Shown here: positions 15,751 to 24,083 of the stretch, piece after piece
Numbering within the stretch: position 1 is the first letter of the stretch
How the letters are laid out: the number at the start of each line of letters is the position of its first letter
Origin: Neorhizobium huautlense
Lineage (GTDB): Bacteria > Pseudomonadota > Alphaproteobacteria > Rhizobiales > Rhizobiaceae
Reading direction: 5' to 3'
DNA length: 64,000 bases
NCBI RefSeq assembly: GCF_002968575.1
Contig: NZ_PVBM01000009.1
Span: 124,001 to 188,000, forward strand
Translations under genes and position numbers: made by a program
Notes under the pieces: generated by a model
What the model saw: the letters and a program-made list of their open reading frames with translations, nothing else
Told to the model about the DNA's origin: nothing
Databases searched by the model: none

Positions 15751-16688
15751 CGGCGGCTCCCGAGGAAGAGGAGAATGAGGAAGGCGAGGCCGCCAGCAAA
15801 TTCGATAACGACGCCGAGCGTGGAGCTGTTGCCGAGCCCGTGCTGGAACAATGTCTGGCCGCCGACGAGGATGATCACGGCGGTGAAGGCCGCTGCAGGC
15901 AACAGCATGCTGTGGCGCCGGGTATCGACAACCCGCTCCGCGATGGCGACGACCAGGAGACCAAAGAAGGCGATCGGCCCGACCAGTGCGGTTGATACGG
16001 CTACCAGCGACGAGACGAGCAGTAGAAGGCCGGCGACCGTTCTCGCCCAGGCGACCCCAAGTCCGGTCGCGCTGTCGGCGCCGAGCGCCACGATGTCCAG
16101 GAGATGCCGCGCCCGCCAGGCGATCACCGCGGCCACGGCGGTCAGAATTGTTGCAAAGATCAGCACGTCGGTGCGGACATCGTTGAAGTTGGCGAAGCTC
16201 GCGCTCTGTGCCACGGCGAAGTCATTGGGATCGACAAGGCGGGCCAACAGCGATTGAAGGCTGCGGAAAAGGACGCCGAAGATGACGCCTGCAAGCAGCA
16301 TCAGCCCCATATCCGTACGGCGCCTTAGCATCGGCAGCAGGAGGCCGATCGCCAGGCCCATCAGCAGCATCACTTCGCCGCCGAATTTCAGTTGGGGATC
16401 GAGCGCCGAATAACCGAGACCGCCGAGCAGAAAGACGAGCAGCATCTGCCCGAACAGATAGAGCGCGTCGAGCCCCATGATCGAGGGTGTCAGGATGCGG
16501 TTGTTGGTCACCGTCTGGAAAATCACCGTCGACAGGGCGATGGATAGGCTGACTTGCAGCAGGGCCGCGAGTTTCGTGGCGCGAAGGGAGAGCACGAAGC
16601 CGATATTGCCGCCCAGTCCGATTGTCATATAGGCGGCGATGCAGACAATCGCTGCCGCGCCGAGACAAAGGAGCCGACGGTCAGGCAT
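15747..16688 (-). CDS. siderophore ABC importer, permease 2 (FecCD family)
   Basis: A 313-residue FecCD-family permease with about nine membrane helices, of the FatC/CeuC/YclO class. Family features include TNNRILTPSIMGLDALY near the N-terminus and LVGPIAFFGLLV in the C-terminal half, the region that contacts the ATPase. It overlaps the ATPase gene by four bases and the preceding permease gene by eight bases, so the four importer genes are translationally coupled. Confidence 0.9.
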   Translation of the reverse strand: MPDRRLLCLGAAAIVCIAAYMTIGLGGNIGFVLSLRATKLAALLQVSLSIALSTVIFQTVTNNRILTPSIMGLDALYLFGQMLLVFLLGGLGYSALDPQLKFGGEVMLLMGLAIGLLLPMLRRRTDMGLMLLAGVIFGVLFRSLQSLLARLVDPNDFAVAQSASFANFNDVRTDVLIFATILTAVAAVIAWRARHLLDIVALGADSATGLGVAWARTVAGLLLLVSSLVAVSTALVGPIAFFGLLVVAIAERVVDTRRHSMLLPAAAFTAVIILVGGQTLFQHGLGNSSTLGVVIEFAGGLAFLILLFLGSRR

Positions 16689-17658
16689 GGGCCGGCCGCC
16701 GAAAGAGAAGCCAGAGAAAAACCACGCCGCCGACGCAGCCCATCACCGTGCCGACGGGGATTTCATAGGGGTAGCGGATCAGCCGGCCAAGGATGTCACA
16801 GCCGAGCACCAGGATCGCGCCGCTCATGGCGACGACGGGCAGCGTACCGCGCAGGTTGTCGCCCATCAGCCGGGATACGATATTTGGTACGACGAGGCCG
16901 ACGAAGGGGATCATTCCGACGATCACGGTGCTAAGGGCCGAGATGACGGAGACGATGACGAGACCGAGTTGCAGCATGCGGGAATAATCGATGCCAAGCC
17001 CGATACTGGCGTCGCGGCCCATCGCCATGATCGTCAATCGGTCGGCGATCATCCATGCGACCACCAGCATGGCCGCGGCGGCCCACAATAGTTCATACCG
17101 CCCGCGTAGCACCCCGGAGAAATCTCCGTTGGTCCAGACTGAGAGATACTGGAGCAGGTCGGCCTGCCAGGCGACGAAGGTAACCGCTGCCCCGATGACG
17201 CCGCCATAGACGATGCCGAACAGGGGAACCAGAAAGGGTTGGGTCGGCGGCAGCCGATGCGCCGTCATCAGGAAGACCGACGTACCGACAAGCGCGGTCG
17301 TGGTCGCGACGATGCTTTTTATGAAGAGGTTTGCCGAAGGCCACAGTAGCGTGACGAGAAGCACGCCAAGTTCGGCGCTCTGTGCAGTACCGGCCGTCGA
17401 GGGCTCGACGTAACTGTTGCGGGCGAGCGTCTGCATGATGAGGCCGCCGATCGCCAGACCGGATCCGGTAAGCAGAGCCGCCAGCGTTCGCGGCAGGCGG
17501 CTGATCAGCAGCAGTTCCAGCGCCTCGGCGTCGGAAAGCACCCGCCGAAAGGGCATGTCGATGACGCCGACGAACAGGCTCAACATGACGAGAACCGCAA
17601 GTACGAAACCCGCGGCCAATCCGATAGGTGACGGCTTCTGGCGAGCGGCTGTATTCAT
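16681..17658 (-). CDS. siderophore ABC importer, permease 1 (FecCD family)
   Basis: A 325-residue FecCD-family permease of the FatD/CeuB/YclN class. The ATG at 17658 overlaps the stop of the binding-protein gene as ATGA, which decides the start; a longer upstream frame runs through the binding protein and is not real. Helices begin at about residue 15 (GLAAGFVLAVLVMLSLFVGV), and the typical RLPRTLAALLTGSGLAIGG segment of FecCD permeases is present, followed later by IPFVGLVVPNIV. Confidence 0.9.
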   Translation of the reverse strand: MNTAARQKPSPIGLAAGFVLAVLVMLSLFVGVIDMPFRRVLSDAEALELLLISRLPRTLAALLTGSGLAIGGLIMQTLARNSYVEPSTAGTAQSAELGVLLVTLLWPSANLFIKSIVATTTALVGTSVFLMTAHRLPPTQPFLVPLFGIVYGGVIGAAVTFVAWQADLLQYLSVWTNGDFSGVLRGRYELLWAAAAMLVVAWMIADRLTIMAMGRDASIGLGIDYSRMLQLGLVIVSVISALSTVIVGMIPFVGLVVPNIVSRLMGDNLRGTLPVVAMSGAILVLGCDILGRLIRYPYEIPVGTVMGCVGGVVFLWLLFRRPAHA

Positions 17659-18554
17659 CTGGCGGCGGCAAAGGCCTCCGCGATGGTTGCCAGCACGCGC
17701 TGCATCGACTGGATCCCGCCGGCGGCGATGTAGAATTCTGCGGCCGGCAGATAGACGACCTGTCCCTTCTTCCATGCGGCCGTCTGTGCGACCAGTTCGT
17801 TGTCGAGCGTCGCTTTGGCGCCCTGTTCGCCGGAACCTATCGCCGCGGCGCGATCCAGAACCAGCAGCCAATCGGGATTGGCCTTGGCGATGAATTCGAA
17901 GGATATCGCTTCGCCATGGTCCGCTGCCTTTACGTCGGGAACGGCCGGCGGCAGGTTGAGCGCGGCATGCACCCAGCCGAAGCGCGAGCCGGGACCATAG
18001 GCCGTCACCTTCGGTCCGTTGGTCATGATGATCAGCCCCTTGCCCTTGCCGGCGACAGCTGCCTTTGCGGTCCTGATCCGGTCGTCCAGCTCGCCTGCAG
18101 CCTTGTCGGCTTCGGCTTGCTTGCCGAAAAGAGCGCCATAGGTGGCAAGCCGCTCCTTGGCCTCGGCCACCAGATCGTCCCCAACCATTGTCATATCGAT
18201 GGTCTGGGCCACTTTGGCGGCGGTATCCGCTTTTGTCGAGGATCGCCCGCCGACGATGATGAGGTCCGGCGAAAGCACGCTCAGCGCCTCGAGATCCGGT
18301 TCGAAGAGGTCCCCAACGACTGCTGCACCCTGTTTGAGAGGCTCCAATTGCGAAAGATAGAGCTTTTCCGGAACGCCGGCCGGCTTGATCCCGATCCGGT
18401 CAAGCGTGTCGATGGCGGCGATATCGAAGACTGCGACCGTGGCCGGGGTCTTCGCGATGGTAACAGGTCCTCTGGCGGTGTTGATATCGGCCGCATGCGC
18501 CGACAGCGCAGAAAAAGCAAAAGCGGCCGCCGCCGCGATCATCCCGAGATTCAT
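17655..18554 (-). CDS. siderophore ABC importer, periplasmic binding protein (CeuA/FatB/YclQ class)
   Basis: A 299-residue binding protein of the class III (FhuD/BtuF) fold with signal peptide MNLGMIAAAAAFAFSALSAHA. The mature start (ADINTARGPVTIAKTPATVAVFDIAAIDTLDRIG) and the block LSPDLIIVGGRSS match the catecholate binding proteins CeuA, FatB and YclQ; YclQ of Bacillus subtilis is known to bind petrobactin. It lies 32 bases after DUF2218 and starts the importer operon. Ligand specificity for the asb product is inferred from co-location, not from residues. Confidence 0.88.
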   Translation of the reverse strand: MNLGMIAAAAAFAFSALSAHAADINTARGPVTIAKTPATVAVFDIAAIDTLDRIGIKPAGVPEKLYLSQLEPLKQGAAVVGDLFEPDLEALSVLSPDLIIVGGRSSTKADTAAKVAQTIDMTMVGDDLVAEAKERLATYGALFGKQAEADKAAGELDDRIRTAKAAVAGKGKGLIIMTNGPKVTAYGPGSRFGWVHAALNLPPAVPDVKAADHGEAISFEFIAKANPDWLLVLDRAAAIGSGEQGAKATLDNELVAQTAAWKKGQVVYLPAAEFYIAAGGIQSMQRVLATIAEAFAAAR

Positions 18555-18586
18555 CGCCTCACCATGTACCCGTCGTTCCTGGCGTC

Positions 18587-18883
18587 TCAGCCGTTATCCT
18601 GAACCTGCCATTGCAACGCTTCCAGGTTTTCCCGGAATGCAAAGCGAACCAGATGCCTCTCGATCACCGATTCCGTTTCCGAGAGCTGCTCGTCGTCCGC
18701 CGCGATCGCCACGATCTTCAGCCTGTCGGGATCGGCGTCCAACACAGCGGTTCCGCAGGAAAAGCGGCATTCGCCACGGGTTTCGGAATAGGTGGTCTCG
18801 ATCTTGTGCGCGAAATGTTTGCAGAGCTGAACGAGATATTTCGCGCCGTGTTCTGTCTGCCATTCTGCGATTGCCTGTACCAA
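18587..18883 (-). CDS. DUF2218 protein, iron-uptake associated
   Basis: A protein of about 98 residues matching DUF2218: HGAKYLVQLCKHFAHKIETTYSETRGECRF with conserved CKHFaHK, then a strand-rich C-terminus. DUF2218 genes commonly sit beside siderophore uptake genes; no activity is established. The start is uncertain. I chose the TTG at 18883 because AAGGAG lies six bases upstream, giving the usual family length; a GTG at 18916 would add 11 residues including that SD sequence. It lies between the TonB receptor and the binding-protein gene in the same direction. Confidence 0.75.
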   Translation of the reverse strand: MVQAIAEWQTEHGAKYLVQLCKHFAHKIETTYSETRGECRFSCGTAVLDADPDRLKIVAIAADDEQLSETESVIERHLVRFAFRENLEALQWQVQDNG

Positions 18884-18987
18884 CGGTCGCTCCTTAATAT
18901 GAGTATTATCTTCCACTTATCGCGAAGCGCATATGGCGGCAACCGGAAAGGCCGCCGCTACACGTCGACGTGAACGGGGTCACCCGC

Positions 18988-21324
18988 TTAGAATGTCGCC
19001 TTCGCAGTCAGCAGGAAGCTGCGTCCCGGCTCGTAGAGCGGCGTGACATTGCCGAATTCCTGCCCATAAGTGGCGCGGTTCGAGTAATTCTCATCGAAGA
19101 CGTTTCTGAGTTCAGCGCGGAACGAGAAGTTCTCCCATTGCTCCGGCTTCCATTCCGCAAACAGGTTTACGACTTTGTATTCGTCGTAGGTCTTGTACTG
19201 GGGAGCATATTCGAGGTCGCCACCGATCGTAAGATTCCAGTCTCTAAAGGTGTGCTGCGCCGTAAGAGTGAAAATGTCGCCCACCGGCGTGGCGAGATAG
19301 TTACCTAGATCGGAATCTGCGTCCTTTCCATCGACCTTCACATCGATATGGGCATATTTGACTTTTACGGCGCTATCTGCCCATTCGTACCCGGCTCCGA
19401 TTTCGACCCCTTCTGAAACCATGTCGCGCGCGCGATTGGCTGCAAGAGCACCTGGGAAAGGTGCCGGCACCGCGCCGGAATACGCATAGAGAGGCACGCG
19501 GGCGTTGTCGATTTCCGTTCGAAAGAGGCTGACTTCCGCGCTGAACCCTCCGTTATGGGCCTCGAGGCCAATCATGAAATTGTCGGCCGTAACCGGTTCA
19601 GGACCATCTGCGCCGTAGTCCCATGCGGGATTGATGACGAAGTTTTCCGTCAAAGGAATACCTGCCCACACGTGAGAATAACCTGCCTTGGCGGTCAGGA
19701 AGTCGGTCAGATCGTATTCACCCGAAATGTTGGCACTGAGGCCGCCATTGTCGAACTCCGCGCCGGTCACACCGGTGAACCATTGATGATCTGCGCGAGC
19801 ACCGAATGAAAGGCGTGTTCGATCCCAAGGTTCAAGCCGCGCCTGCGCATAGATACCCACATTTGTCGCCTTCTCGCGTCCGGAGTCGGAAAAGCGAAGA
19901 ACTGTGCTTTCGGCATCGAGTTCTGCGCGATCGGAGTAGAAGTCGATGCCGGCGACAACGTTGCCGATATCGAACGCAAACTTGTTCTGGAACTTTCCGT
20001 TGAAGCTCGACGTCTCGCCGATCGATGGATAAGTGACCGGAATGGACGGAGGCGGGCAACCGCGCGGGCAGGCATATGCCGTCGTGTCCACCTCGGTCTT
20101 GCTGTAGGACAGCATAAAGGTCGGATCCCACCAGCCGTCAGGTTGGGTCGTGGTATAGGTCAGGACCGTATTTTGCCGATCCATCTTGAAGTCGCGAACA
20201 CGAGGCTCCCATGGACGGCCGGTATCGACAAAGCCTGCGTTGGGGCGGAACGGACGCGGTGCGTCGTCAACGACCCGATCGTGGCTCAATTCGAAGCGGT
20301 GGCCGTCCTCGGTTTCATAGGCGATCTTGCCAAGGCCGCTCAGGATATCAGTCTTCGTGCCGCCGACTTCATGTCCGTTTCCACCGACGAAATCATCACC
20401 CTTACCGAAGGTGAAATAGCCCAGGAACTCAAAGCCTTCGTGTTTGCCATAGGCGGAAAGGCCCGTCGTGACGGTGTCGCTGTTGAAATTGTAGGTGGAG
20501 GTGACGAAGCCGCCGAGCGATTGGTCAGGCGCCAAAAGGTCGATTGCATCCTTGGTTTCGTAATTGATCGAGCCGGCAAGCGCGCCGGGGCCTGCATCGG
20601 CCGGCGCTATTCCGGCATCGACATCGACGGCTTTCAGGATCGAGGGGTCAATCAGATTGGTGGCATTGTGGTGGAAGACCTTGTTGTTCTGGCGCGCGCC
20701 GTCGATGCTGACCGCAAGATTGGTTTCCTCAACACCATGGACATAGACCTTCTGGGACATGGGCAGCGAACTGCCCACCTGCACGCCGGGCTCTTCACGG
20801 AATACATCGGCAATGTCGGTCGGATTGATCCGCTCCAGCTGCTCCGGACCGATGACCGTTTCGCTCACGTCGCCTTCCGCACCGGGCTGTCCTTGCAGAA
20901 CGATTGGCCGGAGCGTGGTTGCGCCTTCGACCGGGAGGTCGCCGCCAGAAGACGCCTGAGCGCCGATCACGGCCGTACCGTTGGCGATCCGATAGTTGAC
21001 CCCGGTACCGGCCAGCATGCGGGCGAGCGCCTGATCCGGAGTGAGGTTGCCGCTGACCGCCTGGGCATTGATGCCGCGCGAGGTCGAGGCGGCGAGCGTA
21101 ACCTGCAGCCCTGATTGGCGGCCGAAAGCATTGACAGCCGAGGCCAGCGGCTGGGCCGGGATATCGAAACTGCGCGTCGCCGTCTGTGCCCGGACAGGGC
21201 TGACGATGATCAAGCTTGCGGCAATCGCTGCGGTGGCGACCGTTGCCAACAAGCGCACTGCGAAGGCCCTGTTCCTGCCCCTGGTCTCCGCTCGACGCAA
21301 AACCCTACTTGCCGGAAAGCCCAT
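18988..21324 (-). CDS. TonB-dependent outer-membrane receptor with STN signalling domain
   Basis: A 778-residue receptor with a long N-terminal signal region (cleavage near VRAQTATR). Domains: STN/secretin-like signalling domain at about 50-105 (SFDIPAQPLASAVNAFGRQSG), plug at about 140-265 (VYVHGVEETNLAVSIDGARQ, PGALAGSINYETKDA), then the beta-barrel ending in the required aromatic residue (LLTAKATF). The STN domain is what couples ligand binding to a FecR/FecI pair, and that pair is encoded directly upstream. With the asb genes behind it, a ferric-siderophore ligand is most likely, although the plug segment SIDGARQNN also resembles haem receptors. Confidence 0.9.
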   Translation of the reverse strand: MGFPASRVLRRAETRGRNRAFAVRLLATVATAAIAASLIIVSPVRAQTATRSFDIPAQPLASAVNAFGRQSGLQVTLAASTSRGINAQAVSGNLTPDQALARMLAGTGVNYRIANGTAVIGAQASSGGDLPVEGATTLRPIVLQGQPGAEGDVSETVIGPEQLERINPTDIADVFREEPGVQVGSSLPMSQKVYVHGVEETNLAVSIDGARQNNKVFHHNATNLIDPSILKAVDVDAGIAPADAGPGALAGSINYETKDAIDLLAPDQSLGGFVTSTYNFNSDTVTTGLSAYGKHEGFEFLGYFTFGKGDDFVGGNGHEVGGTKTDILSGLGKIAYETEDGHRFELSHDRVVDDAPRPFRPNAGFVDTGRPWEPRVRDFKMDRQNTVLTYTTTQPDGWWDPTFMLSYSKTEVDTTAYACPRGCPPPSIPVTYPSIGETSSFNGKFQNKFAFDIGNVVAGIDFYSDRAELDAESTVLRFSDSGREKATNVGIYAQARLEPWDRTRLSFGARADHQWFTGVTGAEFDNGGLSANISGEYDLTDFLTAKAGYSHVWAGIPLTENFVINPAWDYGADGPEPVTADNFMIGLEAHNGGFSAEVSLFRTEIDNARVPLYAYSGAVPAPFPGALAANRARDMVSEGVEIGAGYEWADSAVKVKYAHIDVKVDGKDADSDLGNYLATPVGDIFTLTAQHTFRDWNLTIGGDLEYAPQYKTYDEYKVVNLFAEWKPEQWENFSFRAELRNVFDENYSNRATYGQEFGNVTPLYEPGRSFLLTAKATF

Positions 21325-21444
21325 CCGCCCCGTCTCCTATTATAAACTATTCGCCAAGCCCCCCGGCCAGCGTTTCAGGGTAAAGACGACTGCAGACGGC
21401 AGTTTTTTCACCGCTTGCGAAAATTTTTATGAAAGTTGAACGCC

Positions 21445-22416
21445 CTAGAAGAGGGCAAGCACGCGCAGGTAGGGCGAAATACGGTGCATCTTGCCACCGA
21501 ACGGCTGGACGAGCGCTTCGAGCGCCCGGTCCGGGTCCGAAAGATCGTAGAGTCCTGTCACGCGGCGATCGGCGAGCTCTGCGCTTGGAATGCTGATCCA
21601 CGCAGGATGGTACCGCTGCAATTCCTCGACCACCGACGCGATGCTCACGTCGTTAACGAACAGGCGGCCGTTTCGCCAGGCCGCCATGTCCTCGGGTGCA
21701 ATCCGGCTGCGCAATATCCGGCCTTCTCGATGACCGACCGTGACGGAATCGCCGGGCGACAGCTCGAACGGATGTGCGGCTCCTTTGACCGTGAGACCGA
21801 CCACGCCTCGCATAAGCTCGACGGTCGTATCTCCCTGTTTCATGTTGACGTCGAATGCCGTGCCCAGCACCGCGACATTGACGCCTGCGGCATCGACTGT
21901 GAAAGGCCGCGCCGGATCGTGCTTGACGTCGAAAAAGGCCTCGCCTGCGAGCAACGTCACGCTACGTGTGCCTTTGGTGAAGGCCGTATCGATCGCACTC
22001 CTCGGGCCGAGTTGGACCACCGTGCCGTCCTCCAGCGTGATCTTGCGCAGCTCGGCTGTGCCTGTCGTGAAATCCGCCCGGTAGTGAAGGAGAAGCGGGG
22101 GGCCGGCGAAAGCCAGCACAAGACAGGCCGCCAGTGCGAGCGCCGCTCTGGTCCCCCAAGCACTTCGCCGGCGGGGGAGAGGCACTGTCGTTCGGCTCGT
22201 CGGCTGCGAGCGCCTTTCGTCGGCAGGCTTGGTCGCGCCCATCAGCGACCAGGTCTTGCACGCTTTCATCCAAGCATTGCGATGCGCCGGAGACCGGTCG
22301 AGCCAGGCATCGAAATCGCGCTGGTCAGCGGGTGAACGAGACGGCTCGCGCAGGCGCAGGAACCAGTCCATGGCTTCTTCCAGAAGGCTCTCGTCTGTCT
22401 CGTCGTGCCGCGTCAA
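21445..22416 (-). CDS. fecR: FecR-type anti-sigma regulator
   Basis: A 323-residue inner-membrane regulator: N-terminal cytoplasmic DUF4880 segment (EEAMDWFLRLREPSRSPADQ) that holds the sigma factor, one membrane helix at about 90-110, the FecR domain at about 115-210 (ELRKITLEDGTVVQLGPRSAI, VTLLAGEAFFDVKHD), and a C-terminal STN-like segment that meets the receptor. It is placed between the sigma factor gene and the receptor gene, as in fec-type surface signalling systems. There is a 97-bp gap to fecI and 120 bp to the receptor. Confidence 0.92.
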   Translation of the reverse strand: MTRHDETDESLLEEAMDWFLRLREPSRSPADQRDFDAWLDRSPAHRNAWMKACKTWSLMGATKPADERRSQPTSRTTVPLPRRRSAWGTRAALALAACLVLAFAGPPLLLHYRADFTTGTAELRKITLEDGTVVQLGPRSAIDTAFTKGTRSVTLLAGEAFFDVKHDPARPFTVDAAGVNVAVLGTAFDVNMKQGDTTVELMRGVVGLTVKGAAHPFELSPGDSVTVGHREGRILRSRIAPEDMAAWRNGRLFVNDVSIASVVEELQRYHPAWISIPSAELADRRVTGLYDLSDPDRALEALVQPFGGKMHRISPYLRVLALF

Positions 22417-22513
22417 GTCGTACCTGCTTCGGATATCTCGCTGTTTGTACCCGAAATTTCTTTCCTTTCGTAGGAACGATCGATCGGTCCGGATTTTTCG
22501 CGCAATGTGGGTT

Positions 22514-23029
22514 TCAGATAGTTTTTCTGTCGAGCGCCGTGGCGATCTTCATCATGGCTGTGCGCACATGCCGGTGTGCGGTCGCCACCGAGATGCCGAG
22601 ATGTTGTGCTATACCATCAAGCGTATAGCCGCCGAAGCGATACATCTCCACCGCAGTGCGAATCTCGCTCGGCAGCGAGTTGAGCACCTCGGCGGCAATG
22701 CGAACTTCGTCGCAGAACATGACCGTCTGTTCCGGTGTTTCGACAGGCTGCGGCACTGTCCAGAACGGCGCCTCGTTGGCTTGCCCCCGATATTCGATCT
22801 TGCGGCGTTTCAAGACGTCGAAGGAAAGATTGCGAACGATTCGATAGAGATAGGCAATCGTCTGCCGCGCCGTTTCACCCGTCATCTTACCGGGCGCCAA
22901 TCGCAGATAAGCCTCCTGGACAATATCCTCTGCTGCCTCGCGTGAGCCGAGAATGCGCGTTGCATAGTCGACCAGCGCGGAGCGATGGGTTAGGTAAAGA
23001 CTATGTCGATCGTCAATTTTCAGCGTCAT
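22514..23029 (-). CDS. fecI: FecI-type ECF sigma factor
   Basis: A 171-residue ECF sigma factor: region 2 at about 15-75 (ALVDYATRILGSREAAEDIVQEAYLRL) and region 4 at about 115-165 (LPSEIRTAVEMYRFGGYTLDGIAQHLGISVATAHRHV). It should direct transcription of the receptor downstream when the receptor, bound to its ferric ligand, signals through FecR. Upstream lies a perfect TGA-N9-TCA iron-responsive operator, so its own expression is likely repressed by RirA when iron is plentiful. Confidence 0.92.
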   Translation of the reverse strand: MTLKIDDRHSLYLTHRSALVDYATRILGSREAAEDIVQEAYLRLAPGKMTGETARQTIAYLYRIVRNLSFDVLKRRKIEYRGQANEAPFWTVPQPVETPEQTVMFCDEVRIAAEVLNSLPSEIRTAVEMYRFGGYTLDGIAQHLGISVATAHRHVRTAMMKIATALDRKTI

Positions 23030-23141
23030 TGATCGGCTTGTCAGGTGCCCCGTAGAAGACCGGACGCAGCTTCGGATGTATCTGAGCCTGCGCCGCGAGC
23101 ACGCTGTATCGCGCTCGCGGCCCCATCTAGCATCAAAAACA

Positions 23142-23156
23142 TGATAACAATAGTCA
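23142..23156 (-). promoter_or_regulatory. iron-responsive operator (RirA-type IRO) upstream of fecI
   Basis: The sequence TGATAACAATAGTCA matches the rhizobial IRO consensus TGA-N9-TCA exactly, lying in an AT-rich patch about 113 bp before the fecI start. RirA, the Fe-S regulator of iron uptake in rhizobia, binds such sites. No comparable site was found upstream of asbA or the receptor gene. Confidence 0.6.
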
Positions 23157-23213
23157 TATTATGTAACGTCCTGAGATCGCCAAAGCGGCGCGCTTCTGGG
23201 TAGCACGACGGGA

Positions 23214-24083
23214 TCAGAGATTCAGAAGGCTTGGCTCAAGACGATGGTGGTTTGAGGCGCTCTTGGGTTGCCTGCTTGCCAGTTGCCGTACCTTCGTCAA
23301 GTCGTCGCGCAGCATTTCCAGGCAGTCGTCTCCGAACCATTCCAACGAGGCTTCGGCACCTGGATCCCCTATAAGATCGGAGAGAAAGCGAGAATAGTCG
23401 AGAGCGCCTTCGAACAGCGACGTCATCCCGCGGCGATCGCCGCCTGGCGCGTAGACGTTGGCAGGCTCGAAAACACCGAGATCCTTGCGATGACGGACGT
23501 TTTTCAGATGGTAGTGGCGTATGGCGGCGCCCATCCGCTGGCGTATGGCAACCGGATCGTCTCCGCCCTCCCAGACATGCAGCGCGTCAAAGTTGATGGC
23601 AAAGAACGGATGGTCCACCTCATAGATCAGTTGCAACGTCGAGGCAGCGGTATCCGCGAGCGTATTCGGGTGGGTTTCCGCAAGCAGATAAATCCCGTAA
23701 TTTGCCGTGATGTCGCAAACGTCGCGCAGCCGGTCCGCAATCAGGCTTCGTTCTTCGGGGCAAGCCAAGTTGCTTGCCGTGCTGCCCGCAAAGGTCCTTA
23801 TCTTCGAAGTTCCCCAATTTCGGGCCAATTGGCAAAGTTCGTTCGTCTTTTGCCGCACCGAGCGCGCATCCGCATCGAGCGGCAGGTAGTCGCTGATCAT
23901 CGGCACGGATAGGCCGTAGTCCTCAAGCCAAGCGCCATTCCGCTCGGGATGAGCGGCAAGATTGCGGGCATGCACGCCCCAAAGTTCGATGCCCTGGAAG
24001 CCGGCTGATCGCGCCCAGGCGGCCATTTCACCGATCGACATCAGGTGATGGCGGAAGCTGATGCTGCAGATGGACAGTTTCAT
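23214..24083 (-). CDS. asbF: 3-dehydroshikimate dehydratase, petrobactin type (AsbF)
   Basis: A 289-residue TIM-barrel enzyme of the xylose-isomerase-like fold that turns 3-dehydroshikimate into 3,4-dihydroxybenzoate, the catechol of petrobactin. It follows AsbF of Bacillus along its length (SFRHHLMSIGEMAAW, GFQGIELWGVHA, KIRTFAG, LAETHPNT, HVWEGGDDP, VFEPANVYAPGG, ASLEWFGDD). The metal ligands and catalytic residues of that family are at E136, H138, D166, H192 and E248. It is the last gene of the asb operon, overlapping asbDE by four bases. Confidence 0.93.
   Translation of the reverse strand: MKLSICSISFRHHLMSIGEMAAWARSAGFQGIELWGVHARNLAAHPERNGAWLEDYGLSVPMISDYLPLDADARSVRQKTNELCQLARNWGTSKIRTFAGSTASNLACPEERSLIADRLRDVCDITANYGIYLLAETHPNTLADTAASTLQLIYEVDHPFFAINFDALHVWEGGDDPVAIRQRMGAAIRHYHLKNVRHRKDLGVFEPANVYAPGGDRRGMTSLFEGALDYSRFLSDLIGDPGAEASLEWFGDDCLEMLRDDLTKVRQLASRQPKSASNHHRLEPSLLNL

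Noticed and set aside
18899-18913. Possible second iron-responsive operator upstream of DUF2218 (TGA-N9-TCC)
   Set aside because: The right half-site differs from TCA, and the site lies at the edge of the possible coding start.
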